DNA of 64,000 bases from Hymenobacter busanensis (lineage in GTDB: Bacteria > Bacteroidota > Bacteroidia > Cytophagales > Hymenobacteraceae). The stretch lies in NCBI RefSeq assembly GCF_008727865.1, contig NZ_VTWU01000001.1, positions 930,001 through 994,000 of the forward strand, read 5' to 3'. Of the stretch, positions 51,642 through 62,032 are shown piece after piece. The position numbers and the translations under genes were made by a program. The notes under the pieces were generated by a model. The model did no database searches. It worked only from the letters and a program-made list of their open reading frames with translations, and was not told the DNA's origin. The first letter of the stretch is position 1. Each line of letters opens with the position of its first letter.

Positions 51642-52586
51642 ATGGAAAACGCTACTGAGCACGTCAAGTGCCTGATTATTGGCTCGGGGCCGGCCGGTTA
51701 CACGGCTGCCATCTACGCCGCCCGCGCCAACATGCAACCCGTGATGTACCAGGGCCTGCAGCCCGGCGGGCAGCTCACCATCACCAACGACGTGGAGAAC
51801 TTCCCCGGCTACCCGAAAGGCGTGATGGGCCCCGAAATGATGGAGGACCTGAAAGCCCAGGCCGAACGCTTCGGCACCGATATTCGCTACGGTCTGGCTA
51901 CGAGCGTCGATTTTTCGGGTCATCCGCACCGGGTGACCATCGATGAGAAAACTACCCTAAAAGCCGACGCCGTAATTATTGCCACCGGCGCTTCAGCCAA
52001 GTGGCTGGGTATCGAGTCCGAGGCCCGGCTGAACGGTTCGGGCGTGTCGGCCTGCGCCGTGTGCGACGGATTCTTCTACCGCGGCAAGGACGTGGCCATT
52101 GTGGGCGCCGGCGACACAGCGGCCGAAGAAGCTACCTACCTCTCGAACCTCTGCAACAAGGTGTACATGCTGGTGCGAAAAGGGGAGATGCGCGCCTCTA
52201 AGATCATGCAGAAGCGCGTGCTCGATAACCCCAAGATTGAGGTGCTCTTCAACACCCAGACCGATGAAATACTGGGCCAGCACGCCGTGGAAGGGGTGCG
52301 CGTGAAAAACATTTTGACCCACGAAACGCGCGAAATTGCCATCGAGGGTTTCTTCGTTGCCATCGGCCACGAGCCCAATTCGGCCATTTTCCGCGACTAC
52401 CTGCACCACGACGAGCAGGGCTACTTGAAAACCCTGCCCGGCACGAGCAAAACCAACGTTGACGGCGTGTTTGCCTGCGGCGACGTGCAAGACTTTGTGT
52501 ACCGCCAGGCCGTGACGGCCGCCGGCACCGGCTGTATGGCCGCGCTCGACGCCGAGCGCTACCTGGCCGCGCTGGGCGTCCACTAG
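51642..52586 (+). CDS. trxB: Thioredoxin reductase
   Basis: Flavoprotein passing electrons from NADPH to thioredoxin. 314 residues: FAD-binding GSGPAGYTAAIYAARA, redox-active CAVCDG (Cys138, Cys141), NADPH-binding VGAGDTAAEEATYLS, and the C-terminal FAD loop VDGVFACGDVQDFVYRQAVTAAGTGCMAALDAERYL. Full-length low-molecular-weight TrxR. ATG 51642 lies just after a -7 box; the upstream open frame is not homologous. Confidence 0.97.
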   Translation: MENATEHVKCLIIGSGPAGYTAAIYAARANMQPVMYQGLQPGGQLTITNDVENFPGYPKGVMGPEMMEDLKAQAERFGTDIRYGLATSVDFSGHPHRVTIDEKTTLKADAVIIATGASAKWLGIESEARLNGSGVSACAVCDGFFYRGKDVAIVGAGDTAAEEATYLSNLCNKVYMLVRKGEMRASKIMQKRVLDNPKIEVLFNTQTDEILGQHAVEGVRVKNILTHETREIAIEGFFVAIGHEPNSAIFRDYLHHDEQGYLKTLPGTSKTNVDGVFACGDVQDFVYRQAVTAAGTGCMAALDAERYLAALGVH

Positions 52587-52768
52587 CCCGGCTTTGCCGC
52601 AGCGTGCGTTGCGGCTTTCCACGCATACTAAACGGCCACCCCCGGCCGTTGTCCGGGCCGACCTGCCACGCGCAGGTCGGCCCGTTTGCTGAATGCTTCC
52701 GTACTTTGCACCCCCAAGTGCCGGGCCGCCACGCCCAGCACCTGGGCCAAGTCCGTTTCCACCCCCAC

Positions 52769-53887
52769 GTGCCCTTGTCCCATACGTTCAAATTCTGGCT
52801 CCTGACGCTGCTGGCGTTGCTGCTCTGGCTGGCCCCCGACCAGGGGCTGGCGCAGCGGCGCAAGTCTACGCCCAAGGCGAAAGCCGGTACGCCCAAAGAC
52901 TTTTTCCGCATCAAAGCGCCCAAGATTCGCTACGTGCGGCCCGATACCACGGTGCTCATCGAAACCGAAGAGCTGCCCGACGACAACTCAGAAGCAGCCA
53001 AATCGGTGTTCCAGCCGGCCAAGCCGCTCAGCATTGTGAGCGAAGACACCAGCACCCTGAACCTGGGCGAGCAAAGCATCGTCGAGATGTCGGAAGAGGT
53101 GCTCATTGATTCGTCGTGGATCAAAGTGGCCGGTTACTACTCCATCTGGGATACCCGCTCGGTGAACCCCTACCGCATGGACGGCCGCCGCTTGCGCGAC
53201 ACCCTCACGCTGCACCTGACCGACCCGCCCCGGGAGCGGTACGCCCGCATGCCCATGGCCGAAACCCCGCTGACCTCGGACTTCGGTTTCCGCGGCTACC
53301 GCTGGCACTACGGCGTGGATATTGACCTAGAAACCGGCGACTCGGTGAAAGCGGCTTTCGATGGCGTGGTGCGCGTGGCCAACTGGGACGGCGGCGGCTA
53401 CGGTTACTACCTCGTCATTCGGCACTACAACGGCCTGGAGACGCTCTACGGCCACTTGAGCAAGCAGCTGGTGAAGCCCGGTACCTTCGTGAAGGCCGGA
53501 CAGCTGATTGCCAAAGGTGGCAGCACCGGCCGCAGCACCGGCTCGCACCTGCACTACGAGGTGCGCTACGAGGGCAACCCCATCGACCCCGAGCAGGTGT
53601 ACGACTTTCCCGAGCACCAGCTGCGCGGCGAAAACCTCCAGATTACGGCCGCGCTGTTTAATTACGCCGGCCAGGCCGCCCGCTTAAAAGCGGCAGCCCG
53701 CGCCCGCGCTGCGGCGCAGCACAAGCCCACGGCCGCCCGCCGCGTGGTGTCGCACCGCATCCGGTCGGGCGACACGCTCTCGGAAATTGCCGACAAATAC
53801 GGCGTGTCGCAGGCTCAGATTCGGCGCCTCAACGGTATAACGGGCAAGACCACCCTGCGCCCCGGTCGTACGCTCCGCATCAAATAA
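52769..53887 (+). CDS. M23 peptidase with C-terminal LysM
   Basis: Secreted peptidoglycan-binding protein, about 372 residues. No ATG fits; GTG 52769 (or TTG 52775) begins a signal MPLSHTFKFWLLTLLALLLWLAPDQGLA. The M23 domain has FRGYRWHYGVDIDLETGD (HxxxD), VIRHYNGLETLYGHLS and GRSTGSHLHYEVRYEG (HxH), so all zinc-binding motifs are present. The final 45 residues are a LysM domain (HRIRSGDTLSEIADKYGVSQAQIRRLNG). Likely cleaves cross-links or activates amidases at division. A TACTTTG sequence near 52702 may be its -7 box. Confidence 0.9.
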   Translation: MPLSHTFKFWLLTLLALLLWLAPDQGLAQRRKSTPKAKAGTPKDFFRIKAPKIRYVRPDTTVLIETEELPDDNSEAAKSVFQPAKPLSIVSEDTSTLNLGEQSIVEMSEEVLIDSSWIKVAGYYSIWDTRSVNPYRMDGRRLRDTLTLHLTDPPRERYARMPMAETPLTSDFGFRGYRWHYGVDIDLETGDSVKAAFDGVVRVANWDGGGYGYYLVIRHYNGLETLYGHLSKQLVKPGTFVKAGQLIAKGGSTGRSTGSHLHYEVRYEGNPIDPEQVYDFPEHQLRGENLQITAALFNYAGQAARLKAAARARAAAQHKPTAARRVVSHRIRSGDTLSEIADKYGVSQAQIRRLNGITGKTTLRPGRTLRIK

Positions 53888-53898
53888 TACTGGCTGGA

Positions 53899-53976
53899 TT
53901 GCTAAATGGTCAAATGGCTGGTCGTTCAACGATTCGTTAGGACAATCAGCCATTTGGCCATTTGACCATTTAACAA
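53899..53976. repeat. Intergenic nnAAATGG hairpin element C
   Basis: Left arm 53899-53920 pairs with 53947-53976; the right arm holds an additional 8-base AAATGGCC unit. The loop begins GTCGTTC, as in element B. It sits between the M23 gene and bshB1 and ends eight bases before the bshB1 ATG, in its probable ribosome landing region. Confidence 0.7.
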
Positions 53977-53983
53977 TTCAAGA

Positions 53984-54706
53984 ATGATGAAACTCGACAT
54001 CCTGGCCCTGGCTTCGCATCCCGACGACGCCGAAATGTCCTGCGTGGGCGCCATGCTGGCGGCTGCCGCCTTGGGCAAGAAAATCGGTATCGTAGATCTC
54101 ACGCGGGGCGAGTTGGGCACGCGCGGCACCCCCGCTACCCGCGCCGAGGAAGCCGCTGCCGCCTCGCAGATTCTGGGGCTGCACGCCCGCGAAAACATGG
54201 GTTTGCCCGACGGCTTTTTCCAGAACGTGCGCGAGCATCAGCTACCCATCATTGCCGCCATCCGCCGCTACCAGCCCGAAGTGGTGCTGTGCAACGCCAT
54301 TCACGACCGGCACCCCGACCACGGCCGCGGCGCCCAGCTGCAATCCGACGCCTGCTTTCTGGCTGGCCTGAAGATGATTGAGACGCTGGGCGACGACGGC
54401 CAGCCGCAGGCCGCGTGGCGCCCCAAGCACGTGTACCACTACATCCAGGACCGCCAGATCAAACCTGACTTTGTGGTGGATATTTCGGCGCACTGGGAGA
54501 CCAAGCGCGCCTCCATTGCCGCCTACAAGTCGCAGTTCAACGTGGTGGAAGAAGGCGAGGAGCAGACCTACATTTCGGGGGCCGTGTTCTGGCAGTTCCT
54601 CGAAGCCCGCGCCCGCGAAATGGGCCACATCATCGGCGCTGAGTTCGGCGAAGGATTTACCGTGGAGCGGCCGATAGGAGTGCGTGACGTGACGACGTTG
54701 CTATAA
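53984..54706 (+). CDS. bshB1: Bacillithiol biosynthesis deacetylase BshB1
   Basis: Zinc-dependent deacetylase removing acetate from GlcNAc-malate in bacillithiol synthesis, the low-molecular-weight thiol used by many Bacteroidota. 240 residues: ILALASHPDDAEMSCVGAM with the His-Pro-Asp-Asp metal/catalytic motif, DLTRGELGTRGTPATRAEEAAAA, and HDRHPDHGRGAQL with further metal ligands. The pattern distinguishes BshB1 from the mycothiol MshB. The preceding intergenic hairpin may influence translation. Confidence 0.93.
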   Translation: MMKLDILALASHPDDAEMSCVGAMLAAAALGKKIGIVDLTRGELGTRGTPATRAEEAAAASQILGLHARENMGLPDGFFQNVREHQLPIIAAIRRYQPEVVLCNAIHDRHPDHGRGAQLQSDACFLAGLKMIETLGDDGQPQAAWRPKHVYHYIQDRQIKPDFVVDISAHWETKRASIAAYKSQFNVVEEGEEQTYISGAVFWQFLEARAREMGHIIGAEFGEGFTVERPIGVRDVTTLL

Positions 54707-54748
54707 TTAACTATTACAAGAATACTTCAACTAAGTAAATAATCTGCT

Positions 54749-55201
54749 ATGAAAATTATATTTAATAGGTGTTTTGTGAGAGTAGATATATCAATAAATA
54801 TATGGGTGAATGACTTTCTTAATTCGCTTGAGGACTGTATAAACGCGAATAATTTAGAAAAGGTGTCTTGTGAAGTTCGTGCCGGTTTAATATTTATCTC
54901 TGCGGAAGAATCAAAAAAAGAGATGTTTGAACCGCGACGGAATAGGTATTTACTACATAAGACTAGTGAAAGCGAAGATGGAGGTGTTGAACTGAAGGAA
55001 GTATTGGAATATGAATTCCAAATCAATACGGATCAGTTGAGTGGATTGAAAACTGGTGGAGAAAGAGAATCCTTTTTAGCAAATATAATTGCCTCTTCAT
55101 TCAAAATAGTTCAGCCATTTGCCAAGAAGAAAGGTTCGCTAATCAATTTTGATTCATTAGCAGCGTTAGTAAGGCTGTTTGTTAAAAGCAACAAAGAATA
55201 A
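54749..55201 (+). CDS. AT-rich orphan gene, unknown function
   Basis: 150-residue protein of no family that I recognise. No signal peptide or membrane segment; two cysteines near the N-terminus (Cys8, Cys30) and Lys/Ser-rich patches. The coding sequence is clearly AT-rich, with A- or T-ending codons, unlike all neighbours, which suggests recent acquisition. It is bounded downstream by a 32-bp palindrome. Small helical soluble protein; a toxin-immunity role is conceivable but unsupported. Confidence 0.5.
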   Translation: MKIIFNRCFVRVDISINIWVNDFLNSLEDCINANNLEKVSCEVRAGLIFISAEESKKEMFEPRRNRYLLHKTSESEDGGVELKEVLEYEFQINTDQLSGLKTGGERESFLANIIASSFKIVQPFAKKKGSLINFDSLAALVRLFVKSNKE

Positions 55202-55273
55202 TTTCCACTACCCATAAAACGAAGCACCCCGAACATTCTAATCGGGGTGCTTCGTTTTATGGGTAGTGGAAAT
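55201..55273. terminator. Bidirectional hairpin, 32-bp perfect stem
   Basis: Arms 55201-55232 and 55242-55273 are perfectly complementary, nine-base loop. It begins at the stop codon of the AT-rich gene and ends next to the accC stop, so it is probably a shared terminator. Confidence 0.75.
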
Positions 55274-56788
<1,515 letters not shown>

Positions 56789-57024
56789 GCCGAAGGGGCG
56801 GAGGGGAAGGGCAAAGGTTTGGAAGGCCGAAGGTAGGACGTAGCGCGAACTTTGGCTACGCCGGCCCTCGGTGGTAGTTCGCGCTGCTATTCGGCGTGCC
56901 GACTACGGTCGAACTTAACTGCGCCGGGCTGAGCGTCGTTTCGTAACTTGCGCCGCGTTCGGCCGTGCCCCAACGGGCGCCAGGGCCGCGTTTTTTCAGT
57001 AACCCCACCCAAAAGCATTCCCGC

Positions 57025-58263
57025 GTGGATATTTTTGAGAGAATTGCCGCCAACCGCGGCCCGCTCGGCAGCCACTCGCACTACGCCCACGGCTACTTCA
57101 CGTTTCCCAAGCTCGAAGGCGAAGTCAATCCCCGGATGATTTTCCGCGGCAAGGAAGTCCTGACCTGGAGCCTCAACAACTACCTCGGCCTGGCCAACCA
57201 CCCCGAGGTACGCAAAGTCGACGCCGAAGCGGCCGCCGAGTTCGGCATGGCCGTGCCCATGGGGGCCCGCATCATGAGCGGCAACTCCAACTACCACGAG
57301 AAGCTGGAAGCCGACCTGGCCGACTTCATCAAGAAGCCCGACGTGCTGCTGCTCAACTTCGGCTACCAGGGCGTGGTGTCCATCATCGACGCGCTGGTGT
57401 CGCGCCACGACGTGATTGTGTACGACGCCGAGTCGCATGCCTGCATCATCGACGGCGTGCGCCTGCACCAGGGCAAGCGCTTCGTGTACCCGCACAACGA
57501 CATGGCCAGCCTTGAGAAGCAACTCGAGCGCGCCAAGCGCATGACCGACGAGACGGGCGGCGGCATTCTGGTCATCACCGAGGGCGTATTTGGCATGTCG
57601 GGCAACCTCGGCAAGCTGCGCGAGGTGGTGGCCTTGAAGGAGAAATTCGAGTTCCGCCTGTTCGTCGACGACGCGCACGGCTTCGGCACGATGGGTGAAA
57701 CCGGGGCCGGTACGGGCGAATTTCTGGGCGTGCAGGACGGCATCGACATTTATTTTTCGACGTTCGCCAAGTCGATGGCCAGCATCGGTGCCTTCGTGGG
57801 CGGGCCCGAATCGGTAATTGAATATTTGCGCTACAACATGCGCAGCCAGATTTTCGCCAAATCCCTGCCTATGCCCCTTACGGTGGGCGCAATCAAGCGT
57901 TTGGAGCTGCTGCGCACCCAGCCGGAATTGAAAGAAAACCTCTGGACGGTGGTGCGCGCCCTGCAAAGCGGCCTGCGCGAAAAAGGCTTCAACATCGGTA
58001 CCACCGAGTCGCCGGTTACGCCGGTGCTGCTCAACGGCCAAATTCCCGATGCAACGCAGCTAACCTTCGATTTGAGAGAGAATTACGGCATTTTCTGCTC
58101 CATCGTGGTATATCCGGTGGTGCCGAAAGACGTGATTATGCTACGCCTGATTCCCACGGCCTCGCACACGCTGGAGGACGTAAAGCAGACCATTGCGGCC
58201 TTCGAGGCCGTAGCGGCCAAACTCGACAAAGGCCTGTACTCGAAACAGCCTGCAACGGCCTAG
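57025..58263 (+). CDS. Serine palmitoyltransferase-like PLP enzyme
   Basis: Alpha-oxoamine synthase (aminotransferase class I/II) of 412 residues. The start GTG 57025 gives VDIFERIAANRGPLGSHSHYAHGYF, the usual start for the Bacteroidota SPT-like branch. Motifs: LNNYLGLANHPEV, MGARIMSGNSNYHEKLE, DAESHACIIDGV (His137), VDDAHGFGTMGETG, and PLP Lys249 in STFAKSMASIGAFVGG. SPT condenses serine with palmitoyl-CoA to start sphingolipids, which Bacteroidota make. Glycine C-acetyltransferase (Kbl) is a close alternative but has different length and start. Confidence 0.85.
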   Translation: MDIFERIAANRGPLGSHSHYAHGYFTFPKLEGEVNPRMIFRGKEVLTWSLNNYLGLANHPEVRKVDAEAAAEFGMAVPMGARIMSGNSNYHEKLEADLADFIKKPDVLLLNFGYQGVVSIIDALVSRHDVIVYDAESHACIIDGVRLHQGKRFVYPHNDMASLEKQLERAKRMTDETGGGILVITEGVFGMSGNLGKLREVVALKEKFEFRLFVDDAHGFGTMGETGAGTGEFLGVQDGIDIYFSTFAKSMASIGAFVGGPESVIEYLRYNMRSQIFAKSLPMPLTVGAIKRLELLRTQPELKENLWTVVRALQSGLREKGFNIGTTESPVTPVLLNGQIPDATQLTFDLRENYGIFCSIVVYPVVPKDVIMLRLIPTASHTLEDVKQTIAAFEAVAAKLDKGLYSKQPATA

Positions 58264-58285
58264 AACGGCTTTTTGCTAATAAGCT

Positions 58286-58318
58286 AAACCGCCCGCTGCC
58301 TCGTGTAGCGGGCGGTTT
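58286..58318 (+). terminator. Intrinsic terminator after SPT gene
   Basis: 12-bp stem (58286-58297 with 58307-58318), loop GCCTCGTGT, T-rich tail. Confidence 0.85.
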
Positions 58319-58511
58319 GTTTTTGCACTAAGCCAAGAGAAATGGCGAAGGCCAAAAATCTGAAAACGCAGATTTTAGGTAGTGAAATGGCCCCATACGC
58401 GCTGTATAGGCCGATTAAAAAAAAAGAGAAAAATTAGCTTGTATTTGAAATGCCCGTATATTAGACCCGGTCAAATACTTGTTCCACACCACAAACCCTC
58501 CTCCTTTTCTC

Positions 58512-58802
58512 ATGGCTAATAACTTTGGCTCCCTGCGTGACCTCGTGATGTCCCTGGAAGGTGACTTCGAGAAATTCTACGACAAGAGCAACTCGGCTGC
58601 CGGCACGCGTGTGCGCAAAGGCATGCAGGAACTGAAGAACATGGCCCAGGCCATCCGTTCGGAAGTTCAGAACACCAAGAACAGCGCTGCTGGCGCTGGT
58701 GCTGCCGGTGGTGCTAAGGCTGGCGCTGCCAAGCCTGCCGCTGCTAAGAAAGCCGCTCCGGCTGCTGCCAAGAAAGCCGCTCCGGCTGCTAAGAAGAAGT
58801 AA
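58512..58802 (+). CDS. Histone H1-like DNA-binding protein
   Basis: 96-residue basic protein. The N-terminal half (NNFGSLRDLVMSLEGDFEKFYDKSNSAAGTRVRKGMQELKNMAQAIRSEVQ) is helical; the C-terminal half is a repetitive Lys/Ala/Pro tail (AAKKAAPAA units), the pattern of bacterial histone H1-like (Hc1) proteins that bind and compact DNA. It is preceded by an AT-rich region, likely its promoter, and followed by a strong terminator. Probably highly expressed. Confidence 0.85.
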   Translation: MANNFGSLRDLVMSLEGDFEKFYDKSNSAAGTRVRKGMQELKNMAQAIRSEVQNTKNSAAGAGAAGGAKAGAAKPAAAKKAAPAAAKKAAPAAKKK

Positions 58803-58839
58803 TGCGGCGCGGCCGACAGGTCGCACTACACTACCCAAC

Positions 58840-58875
58840 AAAAAGGGCGCCCGACATGTCGGGCGCCCTTTTTGT
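58840..58875. terminator. Bidirectional terminator after histone-like gene
   Basis: Perfect 18-bp-arm palindrome 58840-58875 with A- and T-runs; lies between the convergent histone-like and tyrS genes. Confidence 0.85.
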
Positions 58876-58892
58876 TTGTGGCGGTTTGGAAC

Positions 58893-60233
58893 TTAGGTCA
58901 GTTTGATGAGGAAGTAGTTTTTCTTGCCTTTCTGAGCCACCACGTAGCGTTCCTGCACCAAGGGCAGTTCGGCTACCGGTTGGGCGGGCGCGTCGGCGCG
59001 CTGGCGGTTGAGGCTCACGCCGCCGGCCTGCATCATCTTGCGGGCTTCGCCTTTGGAAGGGAAAATCTGGAAGCCGGTAGCCTCGCTCAGCAGATCGAGC
59101 ACGGAGAGGCCGGTGGCTTGCTCGCGCGGTACCTCCAGGCGCGGCACGCCGGCGAATACGTCGAGCAGGGTGGCCTCGTCGAGGCTGGCCAGGTCGCCGC
59201 CGCCGAAGAGCACTTCGGAGGCAGATAAGGCCGCTTCGTAGGCTTCGGCGGAGTGCACGCGGGTGGTTACGTCCTGGGCCAGGGCTTTCTGCAGGATGCG
59301 CTTGTGCGGGGCCTGGGCGTGCTCGGCTTCGAGGGCCGTTATTTCGGCTTCCGTCAGCAGCGTAAACACGCGAATCAGGCGCGGGGCGTCGGCATCGGCG
59401 GCGTTCAGGAAGAACTGGTAGAACTGGTAGGGCGAGGTCATCGTGGCATCGAGCCACACGGTGCCGGTTTCGCTCTTGCCGTACTTGGTGCCGTCGGATT
59501 TGGTGATGAGCTGGCCGGTGAGGGCGTAGGCTTTGCCCTGGCCGCTGCCTGCCTCGCCTTCGCCACCGTGCGCGCTCATGCGCCGGATCAGCTCGGTGCC
59601 GGTGGTGATGTTGCCCCACTGGTCGGAGGCGCCCATTTGCAGGGTGCAGCCCAAGGTGCGGTGCAGGTGCACGTAGTCGTAGCCCTGCAGCAGCTGGTAA
59701 CTGAACTCGGTGTAGCTGATGCCCTCGGCGCCCCCGGAATCAGCACTGGCGTCGTTGCCGCCGATGCGGCGCTTCACCGAATCCTTGGCCATCATGTAGT
59801 TTACGGTGAGGTGCTTGCCCACCTCGCGCAGAAACTGCAGAAAGCCGAATTCCTTGAACCAGTCGTAGTTGTTGACCACCATTGCGCCGGTGGGGCCTTC
59901 CGAAAAGTCCAGGAACTTCTCCAGCTGCGCCTTGATGCCGTTCTGGTTGCGGCGCAGGGTTTCCTCGTCCAGCAAATTGCGCTCGGCCGACTTGCCCGAC
60001 GGGTCGCCAATCATGCCGGTGGCGCCGCCTACGAGGGCTACCGGGCGGTGGCCGGCGCGCTGCAGGTGCACCAGCAGCATGATGGTGGCCAGGTTGCCGA
60101 TGTGCAGCGAGGCGGCCGTGGGGTCGAAGCCGATGTAGCCGGTGATGGGGGCATTATGGCGCAGGTGCTCGTCGGTGCCGGGCATCATGTCGTGAAACAT
60201 GCCGCGCCAGCGCAGTTCTTCAATCAGGTCCAT
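58893..60233 (-). CDS. tyrS: Tyrosyl-tRNA synthetase
   Basis: Class I synthetase charging tRNA-Tyr. 446 residues: the HIGH-like motif in [14 protein letters not shown], the YxxLLQxYDY tyrosine pocket, [14 protein letters not shown], and a KMSKS-like loop (KYGKSET). The C-terminal S4 domain ([22 protein letters not shown]) binds the tRNA long variable arm. ATG 60233. A TACCTTTG box on the minus strand at 60301-60308 is a likely promoter. Confidence 0.96.
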   Translation of the reverse strand: MDLIEELRWRGMFHDMMPGTDEHLRHNAPITGYIGFDPTAASLHIGNLATIMLLVHLQRAGHRPVALVGGATGMIGDPSGKSAERNLLDEETLRRNQNGIKAQLEKFLDFSEGPTGAMVVNNYDWFKEFGFLQFLREVGKHLTVNYMMAKDSVKRRIGGNDASADSGGAEGISYTEFSYQLLQGYDYVHLHRTLGCTLQMGASDQWGNITTGTELIRRMSAHGGEGEAGSGQGKAYALTGQLITKSDGTKYGKSETGTVWLDATMTSPYQFYQFFLNAADADAPRLIRVFTLLTEAEITALEAEHAQAPHKRILQKALAQDVTTRVHSAEAYEAALSASEVLFGGGDLASLDEATLLDVFAGVPRLEVPREQATGLSVLDLLSEATGFQIFPSKGEARKMMQAGGVSLNRQRADAPAQPVAELPLVQERYVVAQKGKKNYFLIKLT

Positions 60234-60300
60234 TCAGTTGCGGGTTGTCGGTTGCCGGCTGCCGGTTTGCGGAAGATGCAAAACCGGCAAACCGGGGGCG

Positions 60301-60328
60301 CAAAGGTAAGGGCAGGGCGGTACCTTTG
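60301..60328. promoter_or_regulatory. Divergent -7 boxes for tyrS and holA
   Basis: CAAAGGTA at 60301-60308 reads TACCTTTG on the minus strand (tyrS) and TACCTTTG at 60321-60328 reads on the plus strand (holA). The two exact TAnnTTTG matches are only 12 bases apart, so the two promoters should exclude each other. Confidence 0.5.
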
Positions 60329-60402
60329 CACGGAAGTTGCACGGGGCGCTACCTGCGGTTAGACGTCCTGGCAACTGACAACCCGCAACTCGCAACTGAC
60401 TC

Positions 60403-61458
60403 ATGCCCGCACTTTCGGCCGACCAACTCATGCAGCAGCTGCAGAAGCGGCAGTTTGCGCCGGTATATTTTCTGCAAGGGGAGGAGCCCTACTATATTGA
60501 CCTGGCCTCCGACTTCATCGAGAAAAACGTGCTCAGCGAAGCCGACAAGGGCTTCAACCAGGTGGTGCTCTACGGCAAGGACACCGACGTGGCCACGGTG
60601 CTGGGCCAGGCCCGCCGCTTTCCCATGATGGCCGAGCGCACCGTCGTCATCGTGAAGGAAGCCCAGAACTTGCCGGGCCTCGACACCGACAACGCGGCCA
60701 CCCTGCTGGAGGCGTACCTGAAAAACCCGCTCCCGAGCACGGTGCTGGTGTTCGGCTACAAGCACAAAACCCTCGACGGCCGCAAGAAGCTGGGCAAGCT
60801 GATGACCGAGCACGCCGTGCTGCTGACTTCCGACAAGCTGCGCGACTACCAGGTGCCGCAGTGGCTGCAGGCCACCATGAAGCAGCGCCAGCGCCCCATT
60901 CACGACGAGGCCGTGCAGCTGCTGAGCGAGTACATCGGCGCCGACTTGGGGCGGCTGCTGGGCGAAATCCAGAAGATCGAGCTAAACCTGAAGCCGGGCG
61001 AGCCGATTGACGCGGCCACGGTGCAGCGGCTGGTGGGCATCAGCAAAGACTACAACATCTTCGAGCTGCAGAAAGCCCTCGTCACGCGCGACATTCTCAA
61101 GGCCAACCGCATCGTGCAGCACTTCGCGGCCAACCCCAAGGACAACCCGCTCATCCCGAACCTGACGCTGCTCTTCAACTTTTTCCTGCGGCTGCTGCAG
61201 CTACACACGCTGCCCAACCCCACGGCCGCCGACTGGAAGCGGCTTGGTATTGCCCACGCCTTCGCCCAGAAAGAGTACCAGCAGGCCCAGCGCGTGTTCA
61301 ATTACCAGCGCACCCGCGACATCATCCGCCTCATCCGCCGCGCCGACTTGCAGAGCAAGGGCGTCGACAGCGGCTCGATGGAAGATGGCGAGATCCTGCA
61401 GGAACTGGTGTTCATGATTCTGCACCCGCAGGTGCCGGTGGCGGCGGTGCTGGGGTAG
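60403..61458 (+). CDS. holA: DNA polymerase III subunit delta
   Basis: Clamp-loader subunit that opens the beta clamp. 351 residues: FAPVYFLQGEEPYYIDLASDFIEKNVL at the N-terminus, TVVIVKEAQNLPGL, then an AAA-like domain without a Walker A, QLLSEYIGADLGRLLGEIQKIELN, and the C-terminal collar domain (ILKANRIVQHFAANPKDNPLIPNLTLLFNFFLRLLQL). Normal length for the family. It is read divergently from tyrS. Confidence 0.93.
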   Translation: MPALSADQLMQQLQKRQFAPVYFLQGEEPYYIDLASDFIEKNVLSEADKGFNQVVLYGKDTDVATVLGQARRFPMMAERTVVIVKEAQNLPGLDTDNAATLLEAYLKNPLPSTVLVFGYKHKTLDGRKKLGKLMTEHAVLLTSDKLRDYQVPQWLQATMKQRQRPIHDEAVQLLSEYIGADLGRLLGEIQKIELNLKPGEPIDAATVQRLVGISKDYNIFELQKALVTRDILKANRIVQHFAANPKDNPLIPNLTLLFNFFLRLLQLHTLPNPTAADWKRLGIAHAFAQKEYQQAQRVFNYQRTRDIIRLIRRADLQSKGVDSGSMEDGEILQELVFMILHPQVPVAAVLG

Positions 61459-61558
61459 CCCGTCTTAGCGCTAAAGCCTTTGCCGCGAAGAACCAAAAGA
61501 AATTTTTCTGCGTTACAAGGAAAAATTTCCTAAGTTTCGGCAGCTTTCCTCAGTAACC

Positions 61559-62023
61559 ATGGCCACCACCAGCATCAAACCCAAAACCGACCCGACGGCG
61601 CTGCCCATTGCGCTGCGTAAGAAGTGGGCGGCCTGGGGCCGCACCGGCAAAGATTCCTTTGCCCTGGTGCTGGAAGCCCGCAAAGGGGTGCCCGCCGCCA
61701 CGGCCTTCGAAGTAGCCCAAGCCTATCAGCTACAGCCCAACGAGCTGGAGGCCATCTACGAGCTGTCGACCAAGACGCTGCGCAGCTACTCGCAGGAAAA
61801 CAAGCCGCTGAGCGCCGCCAGCAGCGAAAAGACGCTCAAGATCATTGCCCTCTACAACCTGGGCGTGGAGGTGTTCGGCGAGGCGGCGGCGTTTCTGCGC
61901 TGGCTCGACAAGCCCGCCCACGGCCTCGACCAGGAGGTGCCCCTGCGCCTGCTCGAAACCTCCGGCGGCATCGACTTGGTGGCCGAGGAGTTGCAGCGCA
62001 TTGCCTACGGCGACTTGTCTTAG
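61559..62023 (+). CDS. Antitoxin with Xre/MbcA/ParS toxin-binding domain
   Basis: 154-residue antitoxin of the Xre-RES type. The N-terminal part (QLQPNELEAIYELSTKTLRSYSQENKPLSAASSEKTLKIIALYNLG) is helix-turn-helix-like, and the C-terminal MbcA/ParS (DUF2384) domain ends VFGEAAAFLRWLDKPAHGLDQEVPLRLLETSGGIDLVAEELQRIAYG. It binds and neutralises the RES toxin and usually represses its own promoter. The toxin starts nine bases after its stop. TAAGTTTC upstream is a possible -7 box. Confidence 0.9.
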   Translation: MATTSIKPKTDPTALPIALRKKWAAWGRTGKDSFALVLEARKGVPAATAFEVAQAYQLQPNELEAIYELSTKTLRSYSQENKPLSAASSEKTLKIIALYNLGVEVFGEAAAFLRWLDKPAHGLDQEVPLRLLETSGGIDLVAEELQRIAYGDLS

Positions 62024-62032
62024 CCTCGGCCG

